Origin: Nitrososphaerota archaeon
Lineage (GTDB): Archaea; Thermoproteota; Nitrososphaeria; Nitrososphaerales; CADDZS01
Reading direction: 5' to 3'
Assembly: GCA_021325255.1 (NCBI GenBank)
Contig: JAJPHP010000050.1
Coordinates: forward strand, 1 to 64,000
DNA length: 64,000 nt
Under the pieces are notes generated by a model. The model saw nothing but the letters and a program-made list of their open reading frames with translations. It searched no databases and was not told the origin of the DNA. A program made the translations under genes and the position numbers. Positions 35,378 through 42,697 of the stretch are shown here, one piece after another (position 1 is the first letter of the stretch; each line of letters begins with the position of its first letter).

Positions 35378-35739
35378 AAAATCAGTTACTTTGGGCAATC
35401 GGGGGAGCAGCAAGATCAAAGATGAGGATTACCATTTCGCTTTCAAGCGCCGAGGCAAGGGAGGCGCTCGGATTCTTTCGCAAGACCATTGAAATAAAGA
35501 AATGGAATCCGACCGTGGCAGAGGTACTCGCTGAAGCCAAGAGTGATGACGCAGACAGAAACGAGGAGAGGACGACCCTCGCCGATGTCTTGATCGAGAA
35601 GGGCAAGGTCAGACCGCGCTTTGGAATTTTTGTTGACGGCGTAAACGTAGAATCGGAAGAGGAAGGACTCAACACGAGAATTGGAAACAGGAAGGACCTT
35701 GTGGTCATACAGGTCCTGGGAAGAGTAGCGGGCGGGTGA
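35374..35739 (+). CDS. MoaD/ThiS-like ubiquitin-fold protein with Gly-Gly terminus (operon A)
   Basis: 121 residues if started at the ATG overlapping the upstream stop (ATGA); an internal ATG at 35422 (MRITISL) matches the normal start of the beta-grasp fold and may be the real one. The C-terminus LVVIQVLGRVAGG carries the exposed Gly-Gly used for adenylation and thiocarboxylate formation. MoaD proteins give sulfur for molybdopterin; archaeal SAMPs also become attached to proteins. Encoded between the catalytic subunit and its ferredoxin, it may serve this enzyme's cofactor maturation. A paralogue lies in operon B at 49309. Confidence 0.8.
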   Translation: MKNQLLWAIGGAARSKMRITISLSSAEAREALGFFRKTIEIKKWNPTVAEVLAEAKSDDADRNEERTTLADVLIEKGKVRPRFGIFVDGVNVESEEEGLNTRIGNRKDLVVIQVLGRVAGG

Positions 35740-35764
35740 GACCTAGGATACGACAAGACTCGGA

Positions 35765-36397
35765 ATGATAATCGACACCGCGTACTGCATAGGTTGCAAC
35801 GCCTGCACTGAGGCATGCAAAGCCGAACAGGGGACCCCGCCAGAAATTCTCTTCGCCAGAGTGAACGTCAGAGAGTTTGGCAAGTATCCAAATCCAAAGA
35901 AACTCTTCCTCCCGATCTTGTGCATGCAGTGCGAGAACCCCGCATGCATGCAAGCCTGCCCGAGCCACGCGATCAGCAAGACGTCAGAAGGAGTGGTAGT
36001 TGTCAACGAGGAAAAGTGCTGCGGGGCGCAAGCTTGCGTCTCTGCGTGTCCCTACGGCGCGATTTACTACCCTTCGGAGCTTCGAACATACTACGAGGGG
36101 CAGGTGACGCCGTTTGAGAAGCATCACATCGATAAGAGGATCAACTTTCCGGCCGCGATGAAGTGCAATTTTTGCATACATCGAGTTAGGGAGGGAAGGG
36201 ATCCGGCCTGCGTAGTCTCATGTCCGGCTGAGTGTAGGATCTTCGGAGACTGGGACGATCCAAAGAGCAAGCTTCACACTTATCTGGAGAATCGAAGAGT
36301 AAGAGAAGAACCCTTTGCGCTCAGGGCAGAGGCTGGTACAAAACCAAAGGTTCTGTACCTCTCTGATGGACGCAATAAGATCAAAACGGAGCCCTGA
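35765..36397 (+). CDS. 4Fe-4S ferredoxin-type electron-transfer subunit (operon A)
   Basis: 210 residues of the DmsB/NrfC/PsrB type with four cysteine groups: Cys8-x2-Cys11-x2-Cys14-x3-Cys18; CMQCENPACMQACP; CCGAQACVSACPYGAI; and MKCNFC with CVVSCPAEC. It should bind four 4Fe-4S clusters and pass electrons between the molybdoenzyme and the membrane cytochrome. No signal peptide. ATG 25 bases after the MoaD-like gene; an in-frame stop (TAG) lies just upstream, which fixes the start. Confidence 0.9.
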   Translation: MIIDTAYCIGCNACTEACKAEQGTPPEILFARVNVREFGKYPNPKKLFLPILCMQCENPACMQACPSHAISKTSEGVVVVNEEKCCGAQACVSACPYGAIYYPSELRTYYEGQVTPFEKHHIDKRINFPAAMKCNFCIHRVREGRDPACVVSCPAECRIFGDWDDPKSKLHTYLENRRVREEPFALRAEAGTKPKVLYLSDGRNKIKTEP

Positions 36398-36511
36398 GTT
36401 ACGACGCAAATCTCTCCTACTTCTTTCTCACTTGCCGCAGGCGAGGGAACGTTCCCCACCTTCGTATCCGTCGAGTTAATCGACACGGTTGCTTTCGTCG
36501 TCCTCGCGGTC

Positions 36512-37288
36512 GTGGTTGTGGGCGTGCTCCTGAGGTACAATAAATGGAGAAAGGCAGCACCTCCAAGATTCTTCAAATCCGCCACGAAGGCGCTTGGGTC
36601 CACGAAGCTGGTCAAAACGTTCTTCTCCGAGCTTATCAACAGAGTATTGCTCCAAAGAGATGTCATTCATAAAGACAAACTCAGGTGGTTCACTCACCTT
36701 GCAATGTTCTGGGGATTTGTCGGGCTTTCTCTGACGACCACACTTGATGCAATCTACAACAGGCCCGGCAACTACATTCCACTCGCAGGAAGTCTGAGCT
36801 TCATAAGGTGGATTGGAAACTTTTCGGGTGCTTTGATGGTACTAGGAGCGACAATAGCAATAGGATGGCTCATTCTTGTTCCAAAGTTCAGAAATCAGAG
36901 GACGTTTGGCGATGTCTGGTTCACGGTCCTCCTGTTTCTAGCCGGAGTAACGGGTTTTGCGACCGAGTACTACGGAGAAGTAGCGCATGGGTTGAACCCA
37001 ACAGCTCCACCAGCCGCATCGTACTCGATCTCTCTTTCGGCGAGTCTCTTCATCGTCATTCCCTACGGCGTACATCTCGCGTCAATAGGACTTTTACTCA
37101 TCACTGCCCCCTTCTCCGCCTTCATTCACGCGTTCAGCGTACCTTCGATGAGGTACGTGGACAGAGTTGGGGCGCTGCTCTCCATGAAAGCTGGCAAAAA
37201 GGTCAATGAGACAAGGCGCCTCAAGGAGGACGCCCTCATGGAAGAGATGAGCAGGAAGACAGGCGACGAAGAGTCAGCTCACCACTGA
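36512..37288 (+). CDS. cytochrome b-type membrane anchor, NarI/HdrE-like (operon A), true start uncertain
   Basis: 258 residues from GTG 36512, the first ordinary start codon. Five helices: the first just at the start, then RWFTHLAMFWGFVGLSL, FSGALMVLGATIAIGWLIL, VWFTVLLFLAGVTGF and IPYGVHLASIGLLLITAPFSAFIHAF. Histidines in these helices (THLAMFW, GVHLA, FIHAF) are probable haem b ligands. However, the 38 codons between the upstream TGA (36395-36397) and this GTG encode GEGTFPTFVSVELID, matching the start of the paralogue at 48322 (GTGTFPTFVSVSLID). The real protein thus begins upstream although no ATG, GTG or TTG is in frame there. It should pass electrons to or from quinone. Confidence 0.8.
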   Translation: MVVGVLLRYNKWRKAAPPRFFKSATKALGSTKLVKTFFSELINRVLLQRDVIHKDKLRWFTHLAMFWGFVGLSLTTTLDAIYNRPGNYIPLAGSLSFIRWIGNFSGALMVLGATIAIGWLILVPKFRNQRTFGDVWFTVLLFLAGVTGFATEYYGEVAHGLNPTAPPAASYSISLSASLFIVIPYGVHLASIGLLLITAPFSAFIHAFSVPSMRYVDRVGALLSMKAGKKVNETRRLKEDALMEEMSRKTGDEESAHH

Positions 37289-37338
37289 CCTAACAGTTGT
37301 CGCGCGTTAGATCAAAAAAGAAGAGAAAATAATAGACG

Positions 37339-38523
37339 ATGAAAAGGAAGATCGCAATTTGTGGAGGAGGAATTGCAGGGGCGTCTGCCGCAGCTGCTCT
37401 TTCAACCCTGGGCGACGGCTACTCAATCACGCTTCTCGAGAAGGACTCCAAAGAGGAGGTGGGGAGTGTTCGGCGCGGCGAGACTCTTAGATCCGAATCC
37501 ACAAGAGTCCTCTCAAAGTTTGGGTTCATGCCATACTTCTCAAGACTGAGTGACGCCATCATTAGGGCCGGCGAACAAAGAGAACTCTACTACGGGGACG
37601 CCGAGCTGCTTGGGAAATTTCGCTACGACTATCTCGCGCCCGAGTATCCAGTGATCCACACCTCACACAAGTCAATAGTTTCGGCCGCCTACTCCAGACT
37701 CGAGAGGACATCAAATGTGGAGGTCAACTTCAGCTCCCAAGCGATCGCCCTTTCCGACTTCAAGGATGGAAGGAGGAAGGTAACGTACAGGTCTCATGTT
37801 GATGGACGCGATCGTGAGGTTGAATCCGACCTCGTAGTAGTGGCGGATGGGGCTACCTCTCGTCTGCGGAACATCTTGATGGTTCCCACAGAACAGTACG
37901 ACTACAAAGTGGGATACCTGATGTTCTACATGGATCATTCCAAGGATCTGATAGAATGGGGCAGGTTCTGTCTCAGCCCTGAGGGGTTTGTCGGCGTATT
38001 CCCCACAGGAGGCGAGCTGATTAGGGCGGCCGTCGAGTTGAGGATCGAAGAGCTCAGGGACTGGCTTACCGCTCCATATGCAGAGCTTGAGGGTAGGCTG
38101 GCAAGAAGGGCTGCCGTGCTGAAAGATTGCAGAATCAGGGAGACCGGTTACTTTTATCACGTCCTGAAAAGGCACGTCAGCAAGTACGCGCTTGACGGGC
38201 TATGCTTCTTGGGCGACTCGGCTCATACAACGCACCCGATGCAGGCACAAGGAATGTCGATGGTATTCAACGACATCGAGGCTCTCCGCTCCGTCTTGAG
38301 CGAGAATGAAGATCAGAGGTGGATACTGGACGCTCGCGCGCTCTCCACCTATGAATCGAAGGCAAGACCCTTCAACTCGAAGGTGATGGAGAACAATCAC
38401 GAACTCTTTTCATTCTTCCAGAGATTATGTCAAGATAGAGATTACTACAAGCAGTGCCTGCCCGCAATGGAGAACATGGGTTTTGAACCTGCAGCACCGA
38501 TAGCATCTCCGAGGTCGGCTTAA
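37339..38523 (+). CDS. FAD-dependent monooxygenase (UbiH/PheA-like)
   Basis: 394 residues. FAD-binding GGGIAGASAAAAL at the N-terminus, LLEKDSKEE for the ribose Glu, SDLVVVADGATSRLRN as the DG motif, and GLCFLGDSAHTTHPMQAQGMSMVFNDIEAL as the GD motif near residue 295. This is the group A flavoprotein hydroxylase layout (p-hydroxybenzoate, salicylate, 6-hydroxynicotinate, kynurenine and geranylgeranyl-type substrates). The substrate is not shown. It follows the molybdoenzyme operon by about 50 bases and may be part of it. A NicC-like hydroxylase role would fit the NicX-like gene at 47189 but is speculative. Confidence 0.85.
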   Translation: MKRKIAICGGGIAGASAAAALSTLGDGYSITLLEKDSKEEVGSVRRGETLRSESTRVLSKFGFMPYFSRLSDAIIRAGEQRELYYGDAELLGKFRYDYLAPEYPVIHTSHKSIVSAAYSRLERTSNVEVNFSSQAIALSDFKDGRRKVTYRSHVDGRDREVESDLVVVADGATSRLRNILMVPTEQYDYKVGYLMFYMDHSKDLIEWGRFCLSPEGFVGVFPTGGELIRAAVELRIEELRDWLTAPYAELEGRLARRAAVLKDCRIRETGYFYHVLKRHVSKYALDGLCFLGDSAHTTHPMQAQGMSMVFNDIEALRSVLSENEDQRWILDARALSTYESKARPFNSKVMENNHELFSFFQRLCQDRDYYKQCLPAMENMGFEPAAPIASPRSA

Positions 38524-38558
38524 TTTTTCTTCCTTCACAATTTCGGCCAGTACAATAA

Positions 38559-39383
38559 ATGGAGTTTCTACACAGTTCACTCAGACCTCCTAGGAACCCG
38601 AAACAAATAGCCCGCTCAGGAAAATCTTATGAGAAGATGCATCAACGAGCCAACAGGACAACGTATGCGCAGAGTGGAGGCAAGTATAGGTACAAATTGG
38701 TACAACCTTTCGAATTAACAGTCCTCGTATTTCTTCATGTCACGGCAGCAATTGCCTGGATAGGCGCCCACTTTTTCGAGATGATGATACTGCACGTTTC
38801 GCTGAAAAAAGTGCCGCAAAGGACGAAGCTAGAGTTCTACGCCGGAACTCTCTTCCGCTTCAACAAGATTACTGGCGTGGCGGCCGCTTCGACGCTCTAC
38901 ATTGGCGTCCTTCTAGCGGTGGACATGTATCTCGGAAGCCTAAGTTACGTCTTCACGACGCCCTTCGGGCTGCTCAGCACTCTCTTCGTGATCGCCCTCC
39001 TGATCGGCCTCCTTGCTCCACTAAAGCCACAGAACATATCGAGACTCTTCAACATTGGACTCGCCGCGGCTGTGGCAGCCGGGATCGCGGCCCTCGCCTC
39101 GATAGCTTTCTCAATGGAGCTGGCAGGCGTTCCGAGCTCAAGCTGGGGAGTCGCAATCCTAGCGGGGGGGCTCATCGCAATCCTTCTCCTCGTTATTGGG
39201 GCGATGCAGGGGATAAAGAGAATCCAGATAGGCGTACTTTCGCTACAGGCTCTGTCCGGCTCTGACGACGCCCTGAAGAAACTGGAGGTCGTGGAGAAGA
39301 AGATGCTGAGAATGGTCGTGCCCGAAAACATCGTTGCTCTGGCGGTCATCGCGTTGATGGTGTACGCGGCCAATCCTTTCTAG
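38559..39383 (+). CDS. polytopic membrane protein, DUF2269/CopD-like
   Basis: 274 residues from ATG 38559; the first 45 residues are polar and basic, and ATG 38636 (MHQRANRT) is a possible later start. The membrane part begins FELTVLVFLHVTAAIAWIGAHFFEMMIL, where the His and WIGAHF residues recall the haem- or metal-linked helices of CopD and DUF2269 proteins. Helices follow at about 105-125, 132-155, 165-185, 195-220 and 255-272. Function unknown. Downstream of the FAD monooxygenase by 35 bases, likely same transcript. Confidence 0.6.
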   Translation: MEFLHSSLRPPRNPKQIARSGKSYEKMHQRANRTTYAQSGGKYRYKLVQPFELTVLVFLHVTAAIAWIGAHFFEMMILHVSLKKVPQRTKLEFYAGTLFRFNKITGVAAASTLYIGVLLAVDMYLGSLSYVFTTPFGLLSTLFVIALLIGLLAPLKPQNISRLFNIGLAAAVAAGIAALASIAFSMELAGVPSSSWGVAILAGGLIAILLLVIGAMQGIKRIQIGVLSLQALSGSDDALKKLEVVEKKMLRMVVPENIVALAVIALMVYAANPF

Positions 39384-39494
39384 GTCACTTTGCTCGTTTT
39401 CATGTGATTTGATGAATCGTTTCGCGCAAGTAGTGCTCCAGTTCTAGGGCAATGCTTGTTCAACGTTACGAATACAGCCCCGCCAATTGCGAAC

Positions 39495-39914
39495 CTATTC
39501 TGCTCCACGCTGGACGAGGAAGTAATACCTCGGCCAGTGTGGCCACTTTTCGGACGGCCTCGGTTCAATTTGCAGTGCTACTCGCGATCCGATCTCAATA
39601 TCCGAGCGCGTAGCGCCTCTTATCACGCCAGGCAGTCTAACATGTCCTTCTCCGTCCATCTCGACGATGGCTACGACGTAGGGGAGGTCTTTCTTGAAAT
39701 TATCAGTCGAGACATGGACCTCGCTGAACGAGATTACCCTGCCCTTTCTTGAAAGAGGAACCCACTCCAGGTTTCCAGACATGCACCTACTGCAGATAGG
39801 AGAAGGAGGCATGAGGTAGTTCGAGCAGTCCCTGCACCTGACGACCGTGAGCTGGCCGCCCCCAAGCTTTTCATAAAACGAATTTACGTTGAAACTACTT
39901 CCTTGCAATGACAT
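39495..39914 (-). CDS. DUF35 zinc-ribbon/OB-fold acyl-CoA-associated protein
   Basis: 139 residues. The zinc ribbon VVRCRDC-x8-9-ICSRCMS (about 24-45) is followed by the OB domain SRKGRVISFSEVHVS, YVVAIVEMDGEGHVRLPG and SRVALQIEP. DUF35 proteins partner with thiolases and, in archaea, hold thiolase and HMG-CoA synthase together as a CoA-shuttling scaffold. Its start overlaps the end of the thiolase gene (39895) by 20 bases, confirming the pairing. Confidence 0.88.
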   Translation of the reverse strand: MSLQGSSFNVNSFYEKLGGGQLTVVRCRDCSNYLMPPSPICSRCMSGNLEWVPLSRKGRVISFSEVHVSTDNFKKDLPYVVAIVEMDGEGHVRLPGVIRGATRSDIEIGSRVALQIEPRPSEKWPHWPRYYFLVQRGAE

Positions 39915-41052
39915 GCGTCGCCGCCACCGCGTCTGATCCGCCTTCGTTTATCGTTAGGGCAGTCCTAGGATTTTCAACTTGCCGTTCTCCAGCCTGATCG
40001 GTCAGTTGAAGGAAGATTTCATAGATCTGGGCCAGACCCGTGGCGCCCGTCGGGTGTCCTCTTGCCTTGAGCCCTCCGCTCGGGTTGACCGCGACTCTTC
40101 CTCCGATGCGGGTTTGTCCCTCCCTGACAAGCCTGTGACCTTCTCCTCGCTTTGCAAAACCGGCAGCCTCGCAGATCAGGATCTCGTTGATCGTGAAAGC
40201 GTCATGCACCTCTGCGACGTCTATGTCGCGCTGACCAATCTTAGCCATTGAGTAGGCCTCGCTGCATGAATCCGCCACTGCTGAGGGCCACGCGAGGTCT
40301 TCCCTCTTGTAGAGCCCGAGTGTGTCCGTGGCAAGGCCCATTCCAAGGATGCTAAGCGGGCTCTCTGTGAGTTTGCCCGCGAACTCTGGTTTTGCGAGGA
40401 TTGCTACTGCGGCGCCGTCGCTTATTGGAGCGCAGTCGTAAAGTTTCAGCGGCCAAGCGACTAATTTGGAATTCAGCGCCTCTTCGAGAGAGATGTTCTT
40501 CTGCAGATGGGCCTTTATGTTCTTGCTCGCGTTTTCGTGGTTCTTCACTGCGACGAGCGCCAGATCCTCCTCCGTAGAACCGTATTTTTTCATGTGGGCG
40601 GTGGCCATCATCGCGTAGAGGCTGGGAAACGTGAGCCCGTTCCACTGCTCGAATCCCATGTCACTCGCCGCCATCAGGGCGTCTGTAACCTCGGACGCCG
40701 ACCTGTCTGTCATCTTCTCCACTCCGACCGCCATCACGACGTCGTGCAACCCCGACATTATGTCGATTATTGCCGACCTGAATGCGAGAGCTCCAGCGGC
40801 CGCGCAGCCCTCGACGCGAATTGCGGGCTTTGGTATCAACCCGGCTGCCTCGGCGACTAGGTTGCCGTACATGATCTGGTGCTCGTAGGTCTCGGACTGG
40901 GACCCGACGTATACTGCTCCGATTCGTTCGCGAGAAAGTTTTGGAACCCTCTCGAGCGCCTCTGTGAATGCCTCGAGGAAGAGCTCTCTTGATGTCAGCC
41001 CCTTCCTCTTTCCAATCCTAGACATTCCTGCGCTGACCAAGCTCGCCAACAA
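39895..41052 (-). CDS. thiolase (SCP2/acetyl-CoA acetyltransferase type)
   Basis: 385 residues from TTG. N-terminal SAGMSRIGKRKGL, the acyl-binding Cys in RVEGCAAAGA (about residue 83), EVHDAFTINE with the active-site His, and GGLKARGHPTGATG near 340. The archaeal SCP2-like thiolases condense or cleave acyl-CoA chains, in the mevalonate route or in catabolism. No HMG-CoA synthase gene is adjacent here, so a degradative role is as likely as biosynthesis. Operon with the DUF35 gene. Confidence 0.9.
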   Translation of the reverse strand: MLASLVSAGMSRIGKRKGLTSRELFLEAFTEALERVPKLSRERIGAVYVGSQSETYEHQIMYGNLVAEAAGLIPKPAIRVEGCAAAGALAFRSAIIDIMSGLHDVVMAVGVEKMTDRSASEVTDALMAASDMGFEQWNGLTFPSLYAMMATAHMKKYGSTEEDLALVAVKNHENASKNIKAHLQKNISLEEALNSKLVAWPLKLYDCAPISDGAAVAILAKPEFAGKLTESPLSILGMGLATDTLGLYKREDLAWPSAVADSCSEAYSMAKIGQRDIDVAEVHDAFTINEILICEAAGFAKRGEGHRLVREGQTRIGGRVAVNPSGGLKARGHPTGATGLAQIYEIFLQLTDQAGERQVENPRTALTINEGGSDAVAATHVIARK

Positions 41053-41365
41053 ATTTTGAACCAGTCATCCTCTTGCTTCTTGATTTTTCAAGATAAGCGG
41101 TCGGGCTCGAATACTTTCGTTTGACCCTAGCAATATGAATTCAAGTTCCTTGTTTTTGTTCGTAGTGGCTGTCTTTTGTTTTCTTTATATATTCTCAATA
41201 GTCGAAGCCCTCGCGCACGCGGGCGGGAAGCTATCGTCTTGAAGGCGTCATGTACTCAAGTGCAATCAAATCAGACTCAGGAGTCCGATTCTGATAATCC
41301 GCGTTATGATGAAGATCACACGGTTTTTCAGCGTCATTCGAGTCCAAGCGCTTTTTTTGCCAAGT
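41053..41365. other. intergenic region upstream of thiolase
   Basis: No gene supported. TTTATATATT at 41181-41190 is a strong TATA-like element that could act on the plus strand (a possible small RNA after it, with a GC-rich hairpin near 41208-41226) or, read as AATATATAAA, on the minus strand about 130 bases before the thiolase start. A C-box-like ATGATGA lies at about 41308 but no matching D box was found. Confidence 0.35.
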
Positions 41366-41947
41366 TCAAGTCTCAAAAATCTTCAAGAACTTTTTTTGGC
41401 ACTCTATAGCGTCCTCGAGTTCCTCTACTGACGGATTAAGTGCTACGATAAGTACAAGCGGCCAGCTGACGTGGTGCAGCTCGTCTCTGAACCCCTCAGG
41501 AGTGCCGTGAGGATCCCGCTCAGCGTGGAAGAATGCGCCGTCTGCAAGTGCCATTCTCTCCCCAAGGAGGCCAAAGCACGAGAAATACTGGACGAGGCCG
41601 TGTTTCCTCAATATCTTTTTGTGAAAATCTGCAATCCTCAAAGCAATCGGGTTCCTCTCGGTGATTTCAAACATGGCGCTGTGCTCGGATTCTTGCTCGT
41701 AGTGCTGCCTAAGGTATTCCTCTACTATTGAGGGTACCCTTTCCCTGTACATCTCGTAGGCTAGTTTGGTGACTGCCTTGCCGATTACAAGATCCCAGTA
41801 ACTGTCGTTATGGGACATCGTCTTGTTCTGCGCCCTAAAGTGGGTGGCCCTCAAGCCGTTGTCATGTATTTCTCTCAATAGACGGAGCCGCCTCTCTGCT
41901 TCATCAGAACCAGTCTGCTCTCTAATCTGCTGACGATCTTGCATCAT
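41366..41947 (-). CDS. all-helical protein, possibly TenA/haem-oxygenase-like, unknown function
   Basis: 193 residues, rich in His, Glu and aromatic residues: HNDSYWDLVIGKAV, YLRQHYEQESEHSAMFE, FFHAERDPHG and LHHVSWPLVLIVALNPS. Distributed His/Glu in helices recall iron-binding or haem-oxygenase/TenA-like bundles, but I cannot match a family. ATG at 41947 (a second ATG at 41944) lies inside the end of the small membrane-protein gene (41922), an overlap of 26 bases, so it is translated with the block 42160-44473 upstream. Confidence 0.55.
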   Translation of the reverse strand: MMQDRQQIREQTGSDEAERRLRLLREIHDNGLRATHFRAQNKTMSHNDSYWDLVIGKAVTKLAYEMYRERVPSIVEEYLRQHYEQESEHSAMFEITERNPIALRIADFHKKILRKHGLVQYFSCFGLLGERMALADGAFFHAERDPHGTPEGFRDELHHVSWPLVLIVALNPSVEELEDAIECQKKFLKIFET

Positions 41948-42152
41948 ACTTTGACCTCACCTTTAACCAGCGCAGACTGGCATAGAGCATGAGAAACGAA
42001 ATTGTAAACCCGATGACTGCGGAGCCAAGCGTGTGGACGAGTGCGGAGGCGTCGGTTGCGAGCCCGTTGAATAGAGAAATTCCGATGATGACAGGTATGC
42101 CTATGACCATGTTTTGAATTATCGCCAGCTTTGTTCTTGCGTTGAGTGCCAA
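41922..42152 (-). CDS. small two-helix membrane protein
   Basis: About 76 residues from a TTG at 42152, chosen because it lies 7 bases past the upstream gene's stop; a longer frame reaches 42212 but overlaps that gene. Two helices: MVIGIPVIIGISLFNGLA and LGSAVIGFTISFLMLYASL, with a basic C-terminus. Family not recognised; could be a holin-like or membrane-anchor protein for its neighbours. Confidence 0.5.
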   Translation of the reverse strand: MALNARTKLAIIQNMVIGIPVIIGISLFNGLATDASALVHTLGSAVIGFTISFLMLYASLRWLKVRSKYDARSSAD

Positions 42153-42159
42153 CGTGTAA

Positions 42160-42678
42160 TCACTCCTTCCCTTCCCACGAACCGAGCACGCTGAAGCCCT
42201 GACCCGAACCAAACGATCCTGATATTGCTAGGCCTAGCTGCCACTTTCTCGGTATCGGGCCGATGATGCCTATATTCGCGCCGGTCCCATTTACCCACAC
42301 GACTGCTTGGCCGCCGCTGATGATAAACCTCATCGTCGTCGGAGCAGCGTTGATTGCGGAGGAGTTTAGCTGGAGCTTGAGCATGGGCGGATTGTTCGGG
42401 TTCTGGGAAAGTCCCCACAGAGGGTCGTTGTTCGAAGGCTCGATTGGATCGAGGGCGTAAAAGTAGACGGTCAAACCACCGCTCCCGCTAACCGCTTGGA
42501 CCGTGATGTTGATTGCGAGCTCCCTGCACTTCCTGGTCAACTCTACTGGGTCGAGCAGCGTGTTGCCCTGAAGAGGCTGAGGTAGCCGGGCCGCCGAGCC
42601 GGATATAGAATTTGAGTTCGGTGTTAGGAACAGGCCGTTAGAGGTCAGGTAGTGCGCCGCGTAACTTGGAATGCGCAA
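42160..42678 (-). CDS. hypothetical beta-rich protein of the 42-45 kb block
   Basis: 172 residues without signal peptide or membrane helix. Asn, Ser, Gly and Pro rich, with strand-like segments INITVQAVSGSGGLTVYFYAL, TTMRFIISGGQAVVWVNG and WQLGLAISGSFG, suggesting a jelly-roll or similar beta sandwich. The composition resembles structural proteins of viruses or surface appendages, but no family is recognised. Starts at ATG 42678, 19 bases after the large protein encoded upstream. Confidence 0.55.
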   Translation of the reverse strand: MRIPSYAAHYLTSNGLFLTPNSNSISGSAARLPQPLQGNTLLDPVELTRKCRELAINITVQAVSGSGGLTVYFYALDPIEPSNNDPLWGLSQNPNNPPMLKLQLNSSAINAAPTTMRFIISGGQAVVWVNGTGANIGIIGPIPRKWQLGLAISGSFGSGQGFSVLGSWEGKE

Positions 42679-42697
42679 GGCTCACAACTCTCCTGCC

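Noticed and set aside
41270..41345. Possible C/D box RNA: ATGATGA near 41308 with a CTGA about 20 bases before it
   Set aside because: No D box follows the C box at the proper distance and no terminal stem is present.
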